DNA of 64,000 bases from Amoebidium appalachense (lineage: Eukaryota; Ichthyosporea): assembly GCA_963693365.1 (NCBI GenBank), contig CAVNZM010000009.1, positions 7,440,001 through 7,504,000 of the forward strand. Direction: 5' to 3'. This document shows positions 46,063 to 60,970 of this stretch, one piece after another. Within the stretch, counting starts at the first letter, position 1. Each line of letters starts with the position of its first letter. The notes beneath the pieces were generated by a model that worked only from the letters and a program-made list of their open reading frames with translations, had not been told where the DNA came from and made no database searches. The position numbers and the translations under genes are program-made.

Positions 46063-48709
46063 TTATTTTCGCCGTGCCTTAACGCTGACGAGAGCAGAGT
46101 TATCCGTCGTCTTAGTGAAAGCACTAAGAGCCTTAACCTGATAAGTATATCCCGTCCCCATTGTGACCGACCTATCAACATAAAGCGTCGCGCTCGGAGC
46201 CAAAGTGGCAATCTTTACGAACCTCCTCTTTGGATCACTATCCGCCGACCTATAAAGCTCATAATTCGTGTTGATTCCGTTTTTATTCCTTGTCCAGCTG
46301 ACGTTAATAACCAACGTCCGCGCCATCGCAGGAGACGCTTTCAGGTTGACAGGGGCCGCGGCTTTCGCCATCGTGCGCGTGTTTGCCGACGTGGCGGGGC
46401 CAGAAATCCCGTACGGGTTAAAGGCAACAATACGGTATCTGTACATGGTGTTTGGCGCTAGAGCCGTGTCCGTATACTGAACCGTGTTTGGCGCAACGTC
46501 CGCAATTTTTGCCCACGTAATCCCGTTATTGCTCGAACGGTAGATAACATATCCGGATTCTCCGCCCACATCCGTCCATGTGATTTTGATGGAACTGACG
46601 CCGGTCGCCAAGGTGGAAATCTTTGCGGGAGCCAGGGGCGGGCGCGTAAACACAGGTGGGGGTGGGGGTGGTGGGGGAGGGGCAGGGGTGGTAGCAGAGA
46701 CGACAGCCGAATCGTCCGATTCGCCAGCGGAGTTCATAGAACGTACCTTGTAGCTGTATGTGGTTTTTGAGGTGAGGCCCGTGCTCAAGTAAACATTTGT
46801 GCCGAATGAATTCACCGCAACCTGAGTCCAATCCACGCCATTGTTGTTTGATCGGAAAATTTTGTACCCCGCCGTCGCTCCGGTGACAGCGCTCCATGAA
46901 ACTTCAATAGACGTACTGCTAACAGTGCCTACGCGTACGTTGGTTGGTGCCGCTGGGCGTGGGGTAGCCGCCAGGGTACTAACCCGGAAATTCGCAACGG
47001 TTTTCTGTGTAAGCGTAAGCGTTTTCACGTTGTTGGCGCTGGCTGGGTCGGTCTCAGGCACGCCGGTGGGTAGGTTGTTGAAAGAAATGTCAGGGTTGGA
47101 AAAGTAAGGGACGCGGGGAGCATAAACATTAGAGCATGAATAGGACATGACGGTGCGGTATGGGCTGTTGCCTGTGCAATATCGATGGCCGTTGGAGTAG
47201 GGAAAAGCACCGCCGTCAGACGCCGAACGATCATGGTTAAGGCCCATGTTGTGACCAAACTCATGTGCGGGTGTCAGCAGACCCATGCAACCTGCATAGG
47301 GAGGAAGTAAATAAACAAATATATATATATATATATGTGGTGAAAATGCCACACCTGACCTATCTACGTCAATCAAAGTACTTATGCATCTCCCAACATC
47401 CCTCCCACTCACAAAAATAAAATAAAAACATTAAAATAGACATAAAATGAAAGAAAGAAAAAAGAAAAAATTCACACATACACAAAGAACGGATTTTTTT
47501 TCATGCAGACATGCAAACAACAACCGCTCTATCATCTCCCTTCCTTTGTGAGTGCAGCTCAGCCCTCCTCCCCCCACCCCCCACTTCCTCCCAACCAAAC
47601 ACACAACCCTGGTGAGTGCTCCCAGGCGTGCATGTGTAAAAGCCATGCATGCACACGCATGTGTGTGTGTGTGTGTGTGTGTGTGGTATCTTTACAGCGA
47701 GGCAGGGGTGGGGGGGAGGATATTGTGTGTTAAAAAATTGAAGACAATTCACAAGGGTGAGCAGCTACTTACCGACATATGCGACACTGAAAGCATACTC
47801 CTCAAAAGACGTATCTATCGAATCCATCAAGTATCCGAGCCCGCACGCATTCTGGTCATTGACGATCAACTGGACGAGGTCCGCCTTGTAAGTGTGACGA
47901 AGAGTATGAACATTGTCAAGAACACCATCCCCTTTGGTTGTCAATTTGTCGAGTGCATCGCCCATGTTCCCCGTCTCCGTGTACGTGACCATTTGGCTCC
48001 ACACCAGGTTAATGCGAAGGTTAACCTGGCTATTTGTCAGAGCGAGGTTAAAATCAGCAATCGCGCTCGCAATCATAGACTTCATTGTAGTCTCCCCATA
48101 GAGGCTCTGTACGGCGGGAGTCCAGAGGACCATTACATCAACCACGCTGCCATCATCCGTGGCAGTTTGTCTTCTACGTTTAGCGGGCTGGGTGACGTTT
48201 TTGCGCGGGGGCACAACAACATCAAGCTCGGGGAGATTTGGAATATTCGTCTCGTAGAAAAGTGCATTTCCGGGTCGCCCTTCTACGGGCTTAATCGTGT
48301 ACTGCGTCGTTTTCTCACCGTTATTAACCCACACCTGCCCGTACAAAGCACCGGTGTCTGTCGAAACGAGCGAAACACGAGTTGCGGGGTTATCTTGAGC
48401 ACCCCCGTTCCATACCTTCATGCCCCCGCCTACAGAATCTGCGAGCGTGCGTGTTGCGTTAAAGCCCCCCTCGGGGAGAAATGCAAAACTGATAGATGCG
48501 GCATTTTGGGCTATAGCACCGCTGTCGTGCGTAATTTCCATGACAGTTTCCGGCTTTGCATCTGGTGGGAGAGGTCCGGGGGGTAGTATGTTCATCGTGC
48601 CCAGTTCATTATCCCCGTGAACATGTGGCTTGATTCTGAATAGCTGCACGGGTTGTTGTGAATTTGCGAGAGATGCACCCGCGAGGGCGAGTGCTGTGAG
48701 TAATCTCAT
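46063..48709 (-). CDS. Secreted reprolysin-like zinc metalloprotease with three FN3 domains
   Basis: Two exons, 48709-47773 and 47291-46063, join GTC G|GT TGC across GTAAGT...CTATGCAG, giving 2166 bases and 721 residues. Residues 1-20 are a signal peptide (LLTALALAGASLA). A propeptide of about 165 residues ends at the basic site KRRRQ. The catalytic domain has DVMVLWTPAVQSLYG, the zinc motif HEFGHNMGLNHD (about 322-333) with three His ligands and the catalytic Glu, and the Met-turn VMSYS (about 361). Three FN3 domains follow from about residue 432, the first two separated by a poly-Pro linker. The metzincin part recalls bacterial M72/M12B secreted proteases, where FN3 additions are common, so horizontal gain is possible. 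It converges on the TSP1 gene. Confidence 0.92.
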
Positions 48710-48938
48710 GGTCGCGATTCTCTAAGAGGTGTCTGTGTGTTTGGTGAGAGTCTTCGCTGATGGTGTGTTGTTTGTATTCCAGCAGAAAGTGCAAACCGCT
48801 CTGAAGACACGGAAATCTGAATGATGTAAACGAAGTTTAACAGCCTAAAAAGGCACAGACTATTGACAACATTCTTTTTTAAAAAAAAAAAACAAGCATG
48901 AAGTCATGTGCTCAGGTTGAAACATAAAAAAATATTAG

Positions 48939-49121
48939 TTATAAGGTGGCGGAAAAGATCTCTGCACTTTCCTCGGCACTACACCAATCAACCGGCCGCG
49001 GTGAGTCGGGGGGAATGACCGGAGCCTTTAGAACTGGTACCACTTTCCAGTCCTCCATTGTTTCACAACTGTCACGCAGTGTGTGACTTGTCGCCGCCAT
49101 TTGCTTTACTACACTCAATGG
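48939..49121 (-). CDS. Possible terminal exon of an unidentified gene
   Basis: After TTTGTTTCAG| an open frame reads APLSVVKQMAATSHTLRD, DWKVVPVLKAPVIPP and DWCSAEESAEIFSATL before a stop. Composition is protein-like, but I recognise no family. The frame stays open upstream to about 49275, without a convincing ATG. Confidence 0.3.
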   Translation of the reverse strand, partial: PLSVVKQMAATSHTLRDSCETMEDWKVVPVLKAPVIPPDSPRPVDWCSAEESAEIFSATL

Positions 49122-49205
49122 TGCTGAAACAAATACATTATCGGGTAACGAATTTATCGAGGTAAGACAGAAAAGAGTGAAGTGATGGCTACATTCCACT
49201 GTCAA

Positions 49206-52108
49206 TAGTTTTATCAGTTCATCTAGATTCCTGACGTTCCATTTGCATTCCAGTAATCCACAGCAAGGACATCACTTGAACTAAGCTCAAAAAGAGCTAT
49301 TTGTATCTTTCCCAGCGGCTTGTCTTCTTCTTTTTAATTATATATTTGCTATTGATATATATTGAGTCATTCGTAGTTTTTAGGGATATAATAGTCTGAT
49401 GCATACTAAGCCCTGCTAGGGTGCGGTGGCACAGATGCATCTCAGGATTGAATTCATTGGGCCATTGTCGATAACGGTAGATCCTCCTAAACTCCTCTGC
49501 TCGAATTTTTTAGGCAAGATCAGGTGATGACACCCAGTTACGTGCTGTTTGTAGGTCACCTAATAATGTTTAGCCTTTTCTGTAGCATATATTTTTATAT
49601 TTCTGTTTTCTACTAAATAATAGCGTTTTACGTGGTCAGACCAATATTTGCCTCTGCTCACCAAGCTTCCGCATTGTATATGATATATTATCAATACACC
49701 GCGAACGTTTCAATACTCAATCAATAGTACCATCCCCTCTGTTTGTTCTGTAAATTTCAAGTTCGCCGGGAAGTTCAGGAATCCTTTCGATTCATTTGAA
49801 CATTAGTAATTCTTGGAAGTATTAACATTTAGCCAACATTCGCAAACCAAAATAAAGATGCTATATTCTTTCTAAAAACACTTCGGTACATTTGGCTAAC
49901 AAGAGCCACTGCTAGCGCAGCCAGCCAGCCCAGCTGGCGGGTCACGGGTGAAAGGCTGCGAACTTTATGATCACAAGATTTTTTTTATTTTTATAATGGA
50001 TTTTATTTTTATAATGGATTTTCACAAGATTTTCGTCTATTCAAAAGTGTAAGGAGAATAGAGAATTCTGGAACCACTAAAATCGGCATACCTCTGGCAA
50101 TCTGGTCTACCCGACCCGTTTTTTTTAGACCGGTCGCGGCTTGGACCCGACCGACCCGGTTTGACCTGTTGGCCTTCCCCCAGACCCGGTGTACCGGGTC
50201 CGGCCACACAGAGTACTCTATAGCGATCGGTACTTGCAATGGGGGGTCGGCTCCCGATTAGACTTCGGCAAAAATCGTCAGATTGAATAAAGTTAAAATA
50301 CGTATTAAAACCTAAACACTGGTGTGTGATTGGTCAACAAACTATCTATTGTATAAATCATTTAGAACTGGGATACATTGTGTTTCAGAATTGTTTTTGC
50401 TTTTTCCCGGAAAACACATACATCTATTATTACAGTCAGCCCCACAAAATCGTCCACGTAAAGGCACCATAATATAATACTGTATCTTGAGTCTTCAAAA
50501 ATATCAAAAACACAATAGAATATAAAATAGTTTCAATTTCAACTGTGGCTTAAAAGTTAAAAAAAAAAAACAGCTTTGTGCTAGCGATGCGCCGCCGCGG
50601 CTCATAGAACTTTACTTGGTTCATAAGGCGATCCAATTCGAACCCTGATCTACGAGATCTAAGGCTTGACTGACCTGGAGCGGCAAGAAGCAACCAAAAT
50701 CCACCGTTAGGTTTCATTAGGGTTGTTCAAGCTCTATAGACAAACCGAGGACGCTGGTTAGTGCATTAAAAAAGACATTTATAGCAAATATATTTAGCGA
50801 ACTGCAACTCTTGCAAAAAGATTTTGCGGAAAGAGAAGTGAGCGCGATTTTTTCTTCTGCGTTCGCTAAGCTAACAAAACATGATCAATCTGATTATAGG
50901 ACCTATAGCTAGAATTAATCAAAAAATAAAAAATAGAAAAAACGCATAGAGCATCTTGGTTTTTTTTAGTTTACTTTGAAGTATTATTTTTGTATATTAT
51001 TTTGTAATGTGTCATGAAGACCCTGCATCTAGTTTGTTATGCCTCACGTGTTATGGGTGGCAATAGATCTGGTATTATTGTTTATTAGAGACAGCAGTCA
51101 GCTGATCTGATCTAATATTTTACCCTAGTAAATTGCGTAGCGAATCCGATGAGACGTATTACGTCACTGTGCCCTGGCCAGAAAGAGTGGTGGAAGGTAC
51201 GGTACAATAGACTCCTGTGTAGCGACAAGATACCTTTCCAAGTGGGTAAGATCTTTCCTAAGTGCGCAGGATCTCTCTTAAGCGAGTTGGACCCTTCCTA
51301 CTAAAGTTGGATCTCTTCCAGCTCAACTCCTTCTTTGTAGGGTAGGGAGGAGGGGGAGGTCGGTGGGCCGGGCCGCCGTAGCGGGCACCTAGCCTGGCGC
51401 CTGGGGGGAGGCAGATATAGATTTAGACCCGACCCGATCAACCCGTTTTGGACCCGTCGGGAGTCAGACACGACCCGATCCGACCTGTTTCTGTTTATAC
51501 TGACCCGCGGGCCCCTACTCTCTAAGCATTCATGACATGGCCGATGTTGTCCTTTCCTGTGTCTTGAGAGACCCTTTCAAATGCATGTTCGTGTCCTCTA
51601 CATAAAAGAATGTACTGTACGTAAGGTGCATGTATGTATGTAATGTACATGTAAACTGTAGTAGTAGGACATGTCATTCGTCCACAGCAACAGCCAGCCT
51701 GACAGCTACGCACGCCTAACAAAGAAATCTATTCTTAGTGTTCTATTTTCGGGTGACCGGAGCCCCCGGGCCCCCAGTACTGTACTGCCAGTACAGCTGG
51801 TGTGTGGCTGTCTGACTGTGGCACATTACATACAGCATCAGCAAATATCACCCTCCCGTTTTCTTTTTACGCTCCTGTTTGCACCCAGCCCAATCCAGTT
51901 AATTGATTTGGGGTTTACGCTGTTTACTCGAGGCAAAGAGAAACCAGTTTCAGGTATGGGGGGGGTTTTGCTCGGAATATCCCCTCAGCGGTATATCATG
52001 ATCACGTACATAGATGTCGGGTGATGACTATATATCAGGGTTTACTTTCTCTACGAGACACCATAAAGATCTAGACTACAAAGAGAAATCAATTAGTTGG
52101 GATTCCCC
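49206..52108. other. AT-richer intergenic DNA
   Basis: No gene recognised. Notable words are clusters of GACCCGACCCG-type sequence at 50095-50205 and 51420-51515, and a tRNA-like B box on the minus strand (GGGTTCGAATTGG near 50637) without a clear cloverleaf. Confidence 0.6.
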
Positions 52109-53740
<1,632 letters not shown>

Positions 53741-54974
53741 CAGCTTTTTAGGGTACTATAAAAAGCGGGTGATGGTTAAGGTTAGTGTATCTCTCAGGGG
53801 CAAGGGTAGGTGTTTTTGGGGGGGGGGATGGGGGGGGGGGGGGGGGGGGGGGGGGGTAGGCACGTAGCCAGTGTGGATACGTTTGTATACAGCCCAGACT
53901 TAGTCCATACAAGTTGATCGATCTGCGACCATAGGCATGTGTAACCGTATGTATTGATGTAGTAGTGGGGGTCCCGGGGACCTGATTGTTGTGAGCCACA
54001 AGAGAGCAATAAAACCGACAGAAGCAACCTAAGTACGAATTAATATTGCCAACCAGGGGTTGCCTGGGTTTGGCGCTCTTAATCGTATTTAAGCAAATTC
54101 CGAGCATTTTGACACCCTTCAGGATCGTATTTACTAATTGAATGCCCCCTTTTAATCTTATTGCGGGGTTTTCTAAACCGTATTTTGGGTCCATACGATT
54201 CGTAACGCAAACCCTGTTGGAGACAGTGACGGTTGCCGACAATCCCAGAATTCATCCTCGGCCGCGACTGGGACCGCACATGGGTCCTCATTGCAATAAC
54301 TATAACAGTAATGTACTTTGAATAATATCCAAGTAATCTGTCGACATGTCCCTCGAACTCTGCGTACGCGTGCATGGCGTATGACTGCGACCGTTCACCT
54401 ATATACGTACTGACACCGCCGGACACGGACACGTCGTGACACACGTGCACTCTTACAGCAATTGAGTAGTCTAAAATTAGAAGGTCAATTATGACTTACA
54501 CAGCCTTGAGCAACCGTCGCGGCATGCGCAGGTGCAGTATTCGTAGCAATATTCCTACTTTTCCGGGCCTTACGAATTCCAGGTCTGAGCAATCGATCAT
54601 TGTAATGTATGCCAGTCGAGTATTACTAACACGTACATAGTTGAATTCGCCTCCGTTTATGTTATCATATTCATGGCCTCATGCTTGAAATGGATAGGTA
54701 ATTGCTTAAACAGGAAATAGGGGTTTTCATCATAGTATTGATGATGTTCAAATCTTGTGTTACCATTGATCTTGGAATGGCAGAAAATGAATGTACACAC
54801 CACTCACGACAAAAACTTGTTTAGATGGGTGCAAGACATTCCAGAAGTTTCAGAAGACAACGTGCTCGTTATTCAAAGTGTGTAATTGAGTGTTTTCTCA
54901 TTATGATACGATGCCACTGTGTGTTTATGCATTTTCACGTTCACTACTGAGCTAACAATCTACTGCTGTGCACA

Positions 54975-55287
54975 TAATAATGATTATATACAGTGTTAAT
55001 AAATAAGGAACATACACACAAGACATGCTACCCTGCCTCCGAGTCGTGCGAGCAAGTTTGCGGGGTGTGTGTGGGCGATAATGTGGGTGACTATTTTGGT
55101 GTGTGATATGTTCGTGTGCCATATTGATTGTAATAATGATTATATACAGTGTTAATAAATAAGGAACATACACACAAGACATGCTACCCTGCCTCCGAGT
55201 CGTGCGAGCAAGTTTGCGGGGTGTGTGTGGGCGATAATGTGGGTGACTATTTTGGTGTGTAATATGTTCGTGTGCCATATTGATTGT
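54975..55287. repeat. 156-base direct tandem duplication
   Basis: Two nearly identical copies, 54975-55130 and 55131-55287, starting TAATAATGATTATATACAG. They differ at very few bases, so the event is recent or the copies are kept alike. No gene lies inside. Confidence 0.9.
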
Positions 55288-55797
55288 GTGCACCACTCTT
55301 TGTGTAGGGAACTTGGGTGGTTTTCGTGTCGTTCTTGCATACCACACGGTTACAGTATGTGGTGGTAGTGGAGAAGTATGCGTTTGTATGCGTGCGTGTG
55401 TGCACGCTCACTGCATCACGTGTGCGTGCGTGCGCGCGCACGTGTGTGTGTGTGTGAGTAGTGTGTGTGTGTGAGTGAGTAGTGTGTGTGTGTTTGTGTG
55501 TGTTTACACGGCACGTGTTTTTCGTTCTCAGGAAGGACGGAGGTGGTGGTGGTGGTGGAGAGGGGGAGGGAAGGAGGGGAGCGGAGGGGAGGGGGGGGGG
55601 GGGGAGGAGGGGGAGGCTGCTGCTGATAGATACTTGTTCACGCAGAAAGATCGCAATGATTATCATCATATTATGCATCCCAAGATTGAACCACGTTACA
55701 CTAGGACCGTTACACCCCATTCATATCTTCAAGATTCCGCAAATTCGTACATTCGAATAGATATATCAATACGAGCCTTTAAATGAAATTCATGAAA

Positions 55798-56109
55798 TTA
55801 TGGTCTAGACCCACGCTTTGTCGGTGGAAGTTTTTGCTGTGGTACTAATTTTGGCGATGAGAGCCGTGGGCTCGATTGTGACTGTCGGGGGGGACTCATT
55901 GGTTTATCAAACCCCCCCGATTCTTCGGTTACCAAATCCGTAAGCGCAGTTATAAGTCTTCGTTTTTCATCTTTTGTCCGGGACATTATAGCGTCGCATT
56001 CCTTTAACTCTCTCTGTGTGGGTGGATTGGATTGGAGTCAGCTTTTCATGTCCCCCCCCCCCCCCCCCCGGGAGGCCTCCCCCCCCCCCCCCCCCCCCCC
56101 CCCCACCCA

Positions 56110-56142
<33 letters not shown>

Positions 56143-56678
56143 GTGACCACCCAGATCTTCACACGAGAGAGCTCGAGAAGGGATGTGTGTGTGTGTGTGT
56201 GTGTGTGTGATGAGTGAGTCAAGAATTATATAGGTGTGGATGCCACATGCCTGTAAACAAAGAATTCTGTGTCCTGTATGCACCCGCTTCATCCCTGCTT
56301 CTGCAGACTCGTGCGTCAAAGTTTTCTTTGCTTGTATACAGGGGAAGAGAGAGGGGGGGGGGAGGGGGGGGGGGGGGGGGAACGGAGGGAGGAGAGTGGA
56401 GGGGGAGGGGGGAGGGGGGGGGGGGAGAGAAGGGAGAGAGAGAGAAACAATAGAGACAGAAAAGAGAAAGAGATCGAGAGGACGGGGAGGACGGGGGGGG
56501 GGGGGGGGGGGGGGGGGAGGAGGCAAGAGCGAGGGAGACAGAGAGAGAGAGAGTGAGAGAGAGAGTGTGTGTGTGTATGTGTGTGGGTGTGGGTGTGCCT
56601 GTGTGTATGTGCGTGTGACTCCGCGGGTAGGAGGAGGGGTGTGAGAGGGGGAGGGTTGGGGGGGGTGGGGTAGGGTGT

Positions 56679-56709
<31 letters not shown>

Positions 56710-56849
56710 GGGGGGGGGAGGGGAGGGGGGGGGGGGAGGGTAGGAAGAATGAGGCTCACCTCGTTGAGTTCCTGTAACAGCTTTTCCAAAAGATGAAGCG
56801 GGAGTGAATTGTACTGTTGGTGTTAGGTGTGATAATGGTGAGTTTATGC

Positions 56850-56925
<76 letters not shown>

Positions 56926-57073
56926 TGTGGTCATGTGTGTGTACATGTGCGTGTGTCTCCGTGAGTGCTTGTATCTGTGTGCGCACATGCTGTTTTTGCC
57001 CCTCCCCCCCCCCCCCCCCCCCCACCCCCCTCTTTACAACTTGATTTCTACGCTTTTTTATTACGTTTAAGTC

Positions 57074-57104
<31 letters not shown>

Positions 57105-57318
57105 AGGGGGATGGATAAAAGTGACACATCGTAGGAGGTGGTCAGATACCGAGCAAATAAATCTCAAGGAGCATTGTCGGGGAGAAAAAAAAATTTGGGG
57201 GGGAAGGGGGAGGGGGGCTATCGGGGTGAGATAATGGTACGCGAGAGGCAGGGCATAGGGGGGGGGGGGGGGGGGGTTATGAGGTAGAGGGCCTCAAAAA
57301 GAAGCGGTGGCTTTGTGT

Positions 57319-57372
<54 letters not shown>

Positions 57373-57883
57373 AGATAACACTTCGGCATGCATAGGCAAA
57401 TCCTAGAATATAGAACGTGATCAGATCCCGTCCCCAATGGCTCGACCCCCAGGGAAGGGTGGAGTTGTGTGTGTGTGTGTGTGTCTGTTGCATGTATGTG
57501 TGTGGTAGGCGGGGGGGGGGGGGGCATTTGGAACGACCATTAAAAGCAGGTGGGCGGGTAGACAGTATGTGCATTCGGGGGATGGGAATCTTACATCAGA
57601 GGAAGGGGGAGTTGTGTGTATGCTGGGGGTGGGGGTGGGGGGGTGTTTACGTCCGGAAGGGTGGAGGTGTGTGTGTGGGGCGGAGAGCTCGGAGGGGGGG
57701 GGGGGGGGGGGGGGGGATGTGGTGGTGATGGTGGCAGGGTTTTTTCTCTTTTTTTTTTCTTTTTTTTTTTGGAGGGGGAGGGGGGGGGGGTTGGGGTTTT
57801 TCTAACACGTTTACAGGGTAAGAAGTACACAGAGTCACTAAGGAAAACAGCAGGGAGACGGAGGAATACAGAGGAGGGGAGCT

Positions 57884-57917
<34 letters not shown>

Positions 57918-58161
57918 CTTACATCGATTTCCGACGGGTCCTTTGACAATGCATCTTCCGTTGTGTTCTCAGAAATTTCAGGAAGAGACGTGTTGCTTTT
58001 TGATAAGCCTTGTAGTTCAGGGTCGTTGAACACTAGGGCGAGAGGTTTCCGTTGTGGTGTGTGTATGTGTTGGCTGTGTCGGCGTGGAACGGGCGAGCAG
58101 ATACCTTCGTCTACTCGGTTGATGGCACTGAGGACTGTGTGTGTGTGTGTGTGTGTGTGTG

Positions 58162-58197
<36 letters not shown>

Positions 58198-58223
58198 AGA
58201 ATGGGGTGGGCGGGTGGGGGAGG

Positions 58224-58256
<33 letters not shown>

Positions 58257-58596
58257 GGTGGTGATGGTAGGGGGGGGGGGGGGGGGGGAGAGTGTGTGTG
58301 TGTGTGTGTGGGGGGGGGGGGTTAGGGGGGGGGGGGATGGGGCTTTAGGGGTTGGGGGGGGGGGGGGGGACAGTGTGTGTGTGGGTTGGGGGCTGGGGGG
58401 AGGGGGGTTAGGGGGGTTGGGGGGGGGGGGGGGGGGGGGTTGGCAGTGGGGAGGGGGGAGGGATGTGTGTGTGTGTGAAGGTGGGAGGGGAGTGGGGGGA
58501 AGGGGCGGATATGTGGAAGATGGGGGAGGCGGAGGGGGGGGGGGATGGGGGTGGGGGGGCTGGGAGGGTGGTGGTGGTGGTGGTGGTGGTGGTGGT

Positions 58597-58642
<46 letters not shown>

Positions 58643-60230
58643 GGGGAGAGGGGGGGGGGGAGGGGGGAGGAGGGGGGGGGGGGGGGGGGGGGGGGCTTGT
58701 ATGTATCAGCAGGCGGAGGGGAACAAAAAAAAGGGGGGGGAGGGGGGGGGGGGGGGGGGAAGAAGAAAGAGAATAGAAAGGAAAGAATAAAACAGGGAAA
58801 AAACGAAAGGAAAAGAAAAAAAAATACAGGGGGAAAAAGACAGGGAAAAGGAAGAAACGAAAGAAAAAGCCGCAAACGGCACTGCCAAACAATCACAGAG
58901 CCTTGAGATGCCAAAAGAGAAATGTGCCGGCACACTTGAACAGAGCCCATCATCACACCGGCTATCTTATGGGGGGGTCCGAATCCGGTCACCCGGTCGG
59001 GTCGTATAGGAATAAAAAATGATACGAGAGCCCTTTGACAACAAGAAAAATAAGGCATAAACATCTTTATGAAATGAAAAAACACTATGCTAAACACTAC
59101 ATATATTTTCTTCATTATTTTTTTTTCCCCTCTAAAGTGCATGATTGCACTAGAGTGGTTGCAAATTCCTTTCATTTTTGTGGTTTATACATAGTGATAC
59201 AAAAAAAAAAAAAACCTGTGTTCAGAAATTCAGGTAGACCTTGGGGCTCATTCGACAATCATGGAGTATATGTTTTTTGTGCTATTTTTTTAAAAAGAAA
59301 GCTCTCGTAGCTGGTTCATTTTCTGTTAGCTATTGTTTTACCCCTATTTGACCGGTAACTGCAAACGCCGGCTCATATCACGGAGATCTAAGTTCAGGCT
59401 AGTTTCCTAATCGGATTATCGCAATCGGTTTGTGGCGTTTGCACTCGCCGCATCATTACAGCAGCACATTTATCTTATTTATATGATAATATTAATACCA
59501 TTATGCCGTGGTCTGTCGCTAAGCTGAAGTGTTTAAAAAAATGATACATGCATGTACAAATAACACACCTACAAGACAGTACGTGGCCCTTGTTTGTCGA
59601 ACCCGGGAAATGCATTCCCATGTTCATTTGCCTAACGGCCAGAGCGGTCAGAGGATGGCATGATCTTCTCTATGCATGTCGATTTTATCAGATTTATAAC
59701 TTAAAATACGATTGGATGCGTGATTGCCCTGGGACCTGGGGACCGAATTGTCGCCGCCCCAAAAAATAGCCGGTGTATCATCAGGTTGTGTCTCATGCCT
59801 CAACCGAGGACGGGGGAGGGGGGGATGGTTTTGTGGACGTATGTGTGCCTGTGGGCAGATGTGATTGGTGGGTTGGGCCATCTGCAGCAAAAGAGAAAGA
59901 AAAGAGAGAGAGGGGGGGAGGGGGTGGGGGGGGGGACGGACGAAAAACCAGTGTGCCGTTAACGGAGAGAGCGAAAGAGAGATGGGGAAGGGGAGGAAGG
60001 GATGGCTGGGAGGGGGGTGTAGGGAGGGAGGGGATTCCCGCACACATGCACGATACACATACACACACACGCAAACATGTGTACCCATCCATCCACCCAA
60101 CCTCTGCACACCCCCACCCCCCCTCCCCCCCTTTACCCCCGCCTCTCTCTCTCTCCCTCCCTCCCTCCCTCCCTCCCTCTCTCCCTCCTCTCTCTCTGTC
60201 CCTCCCTCCTCTCTCTCTCCCTCCTCTCTG

Positions 60231-60264
<34 letters not shown>

Positions 60265-60360
60265 CCCCCCCCCCTCTCTCTCTCCCTCCCTCCTCTCTCT
60301 CTCTCCCTCTGTCTCTCTCTCTCCCTCTGTCTCTCTCTCTTTCTCTTTCTGTTTCTCTCT

Positions 60361-60409
<49 letters not shown>

Positions 60410-60931
60410 TCTCCCTCTCTCTCTCTCTCTCTCTCCCCCCCCCCCCCCCCCCCACACCCTTCCCTCCCCATCCCCTGCCCCTCCCTCCCTCCCTCCTGCC
60501 CTTCTCCACAACCACCACCACGAAAAAACACAAACATATTCCCACACCCACCGACAATCACCTTTAACACACTGCACCATTCACTTACTTGCTTTAATCC
60601 AGGCCGACCGATCATCCCCGCTAGCCGCACAGAGGTGGTAGACCTTTTTCTTCTCCGTCACCAGCTTGAATAGGTGCACCTCTTTCTGTTGTCGAAAATG
60701 TTGTCAACAGGTATCACCATGACACTGCCATGAATTTGGTTTCAAGCACCATAACCCTCCCCCCCCCCCCCCCCCTCCCCCCCCCCCCCCCCCCCCTTCT
60801 CGCCACCATCACCACACCTATATTCACACAACTTCATCAGATGAACCCTTCATCTGCCACCGACATCCTTAGCCTCCTCCCCCCTCCCTCCCCCTTCCCG
60901 CTCCCTCCCCCCTCCCCCCCCCCCCTCTCTC

Positions 60932-60970
<39 letters not shown>

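Noticed and set aside
50590-50690. tRNA gene candidate on the minus strand
   Set aside because: A B box is present but no A box at the right distance and no cloverleaf could be drawn.
53748-54450. Overlapping minus-strand frames of 165 and 124 codons
   Set aside because: Both are open in the same DNA, contain a G-run translation or no domain, and have no consistent splice signals.
56234-56644. Plus-strand frame starting with a Cys-rich segment that looks like a zinc ribbon
   Set aside because: It runs directly into GA/G-run translation, lies in a PH-gene intron on the other strand, and the Cys spacing is not conserved with any family I know.
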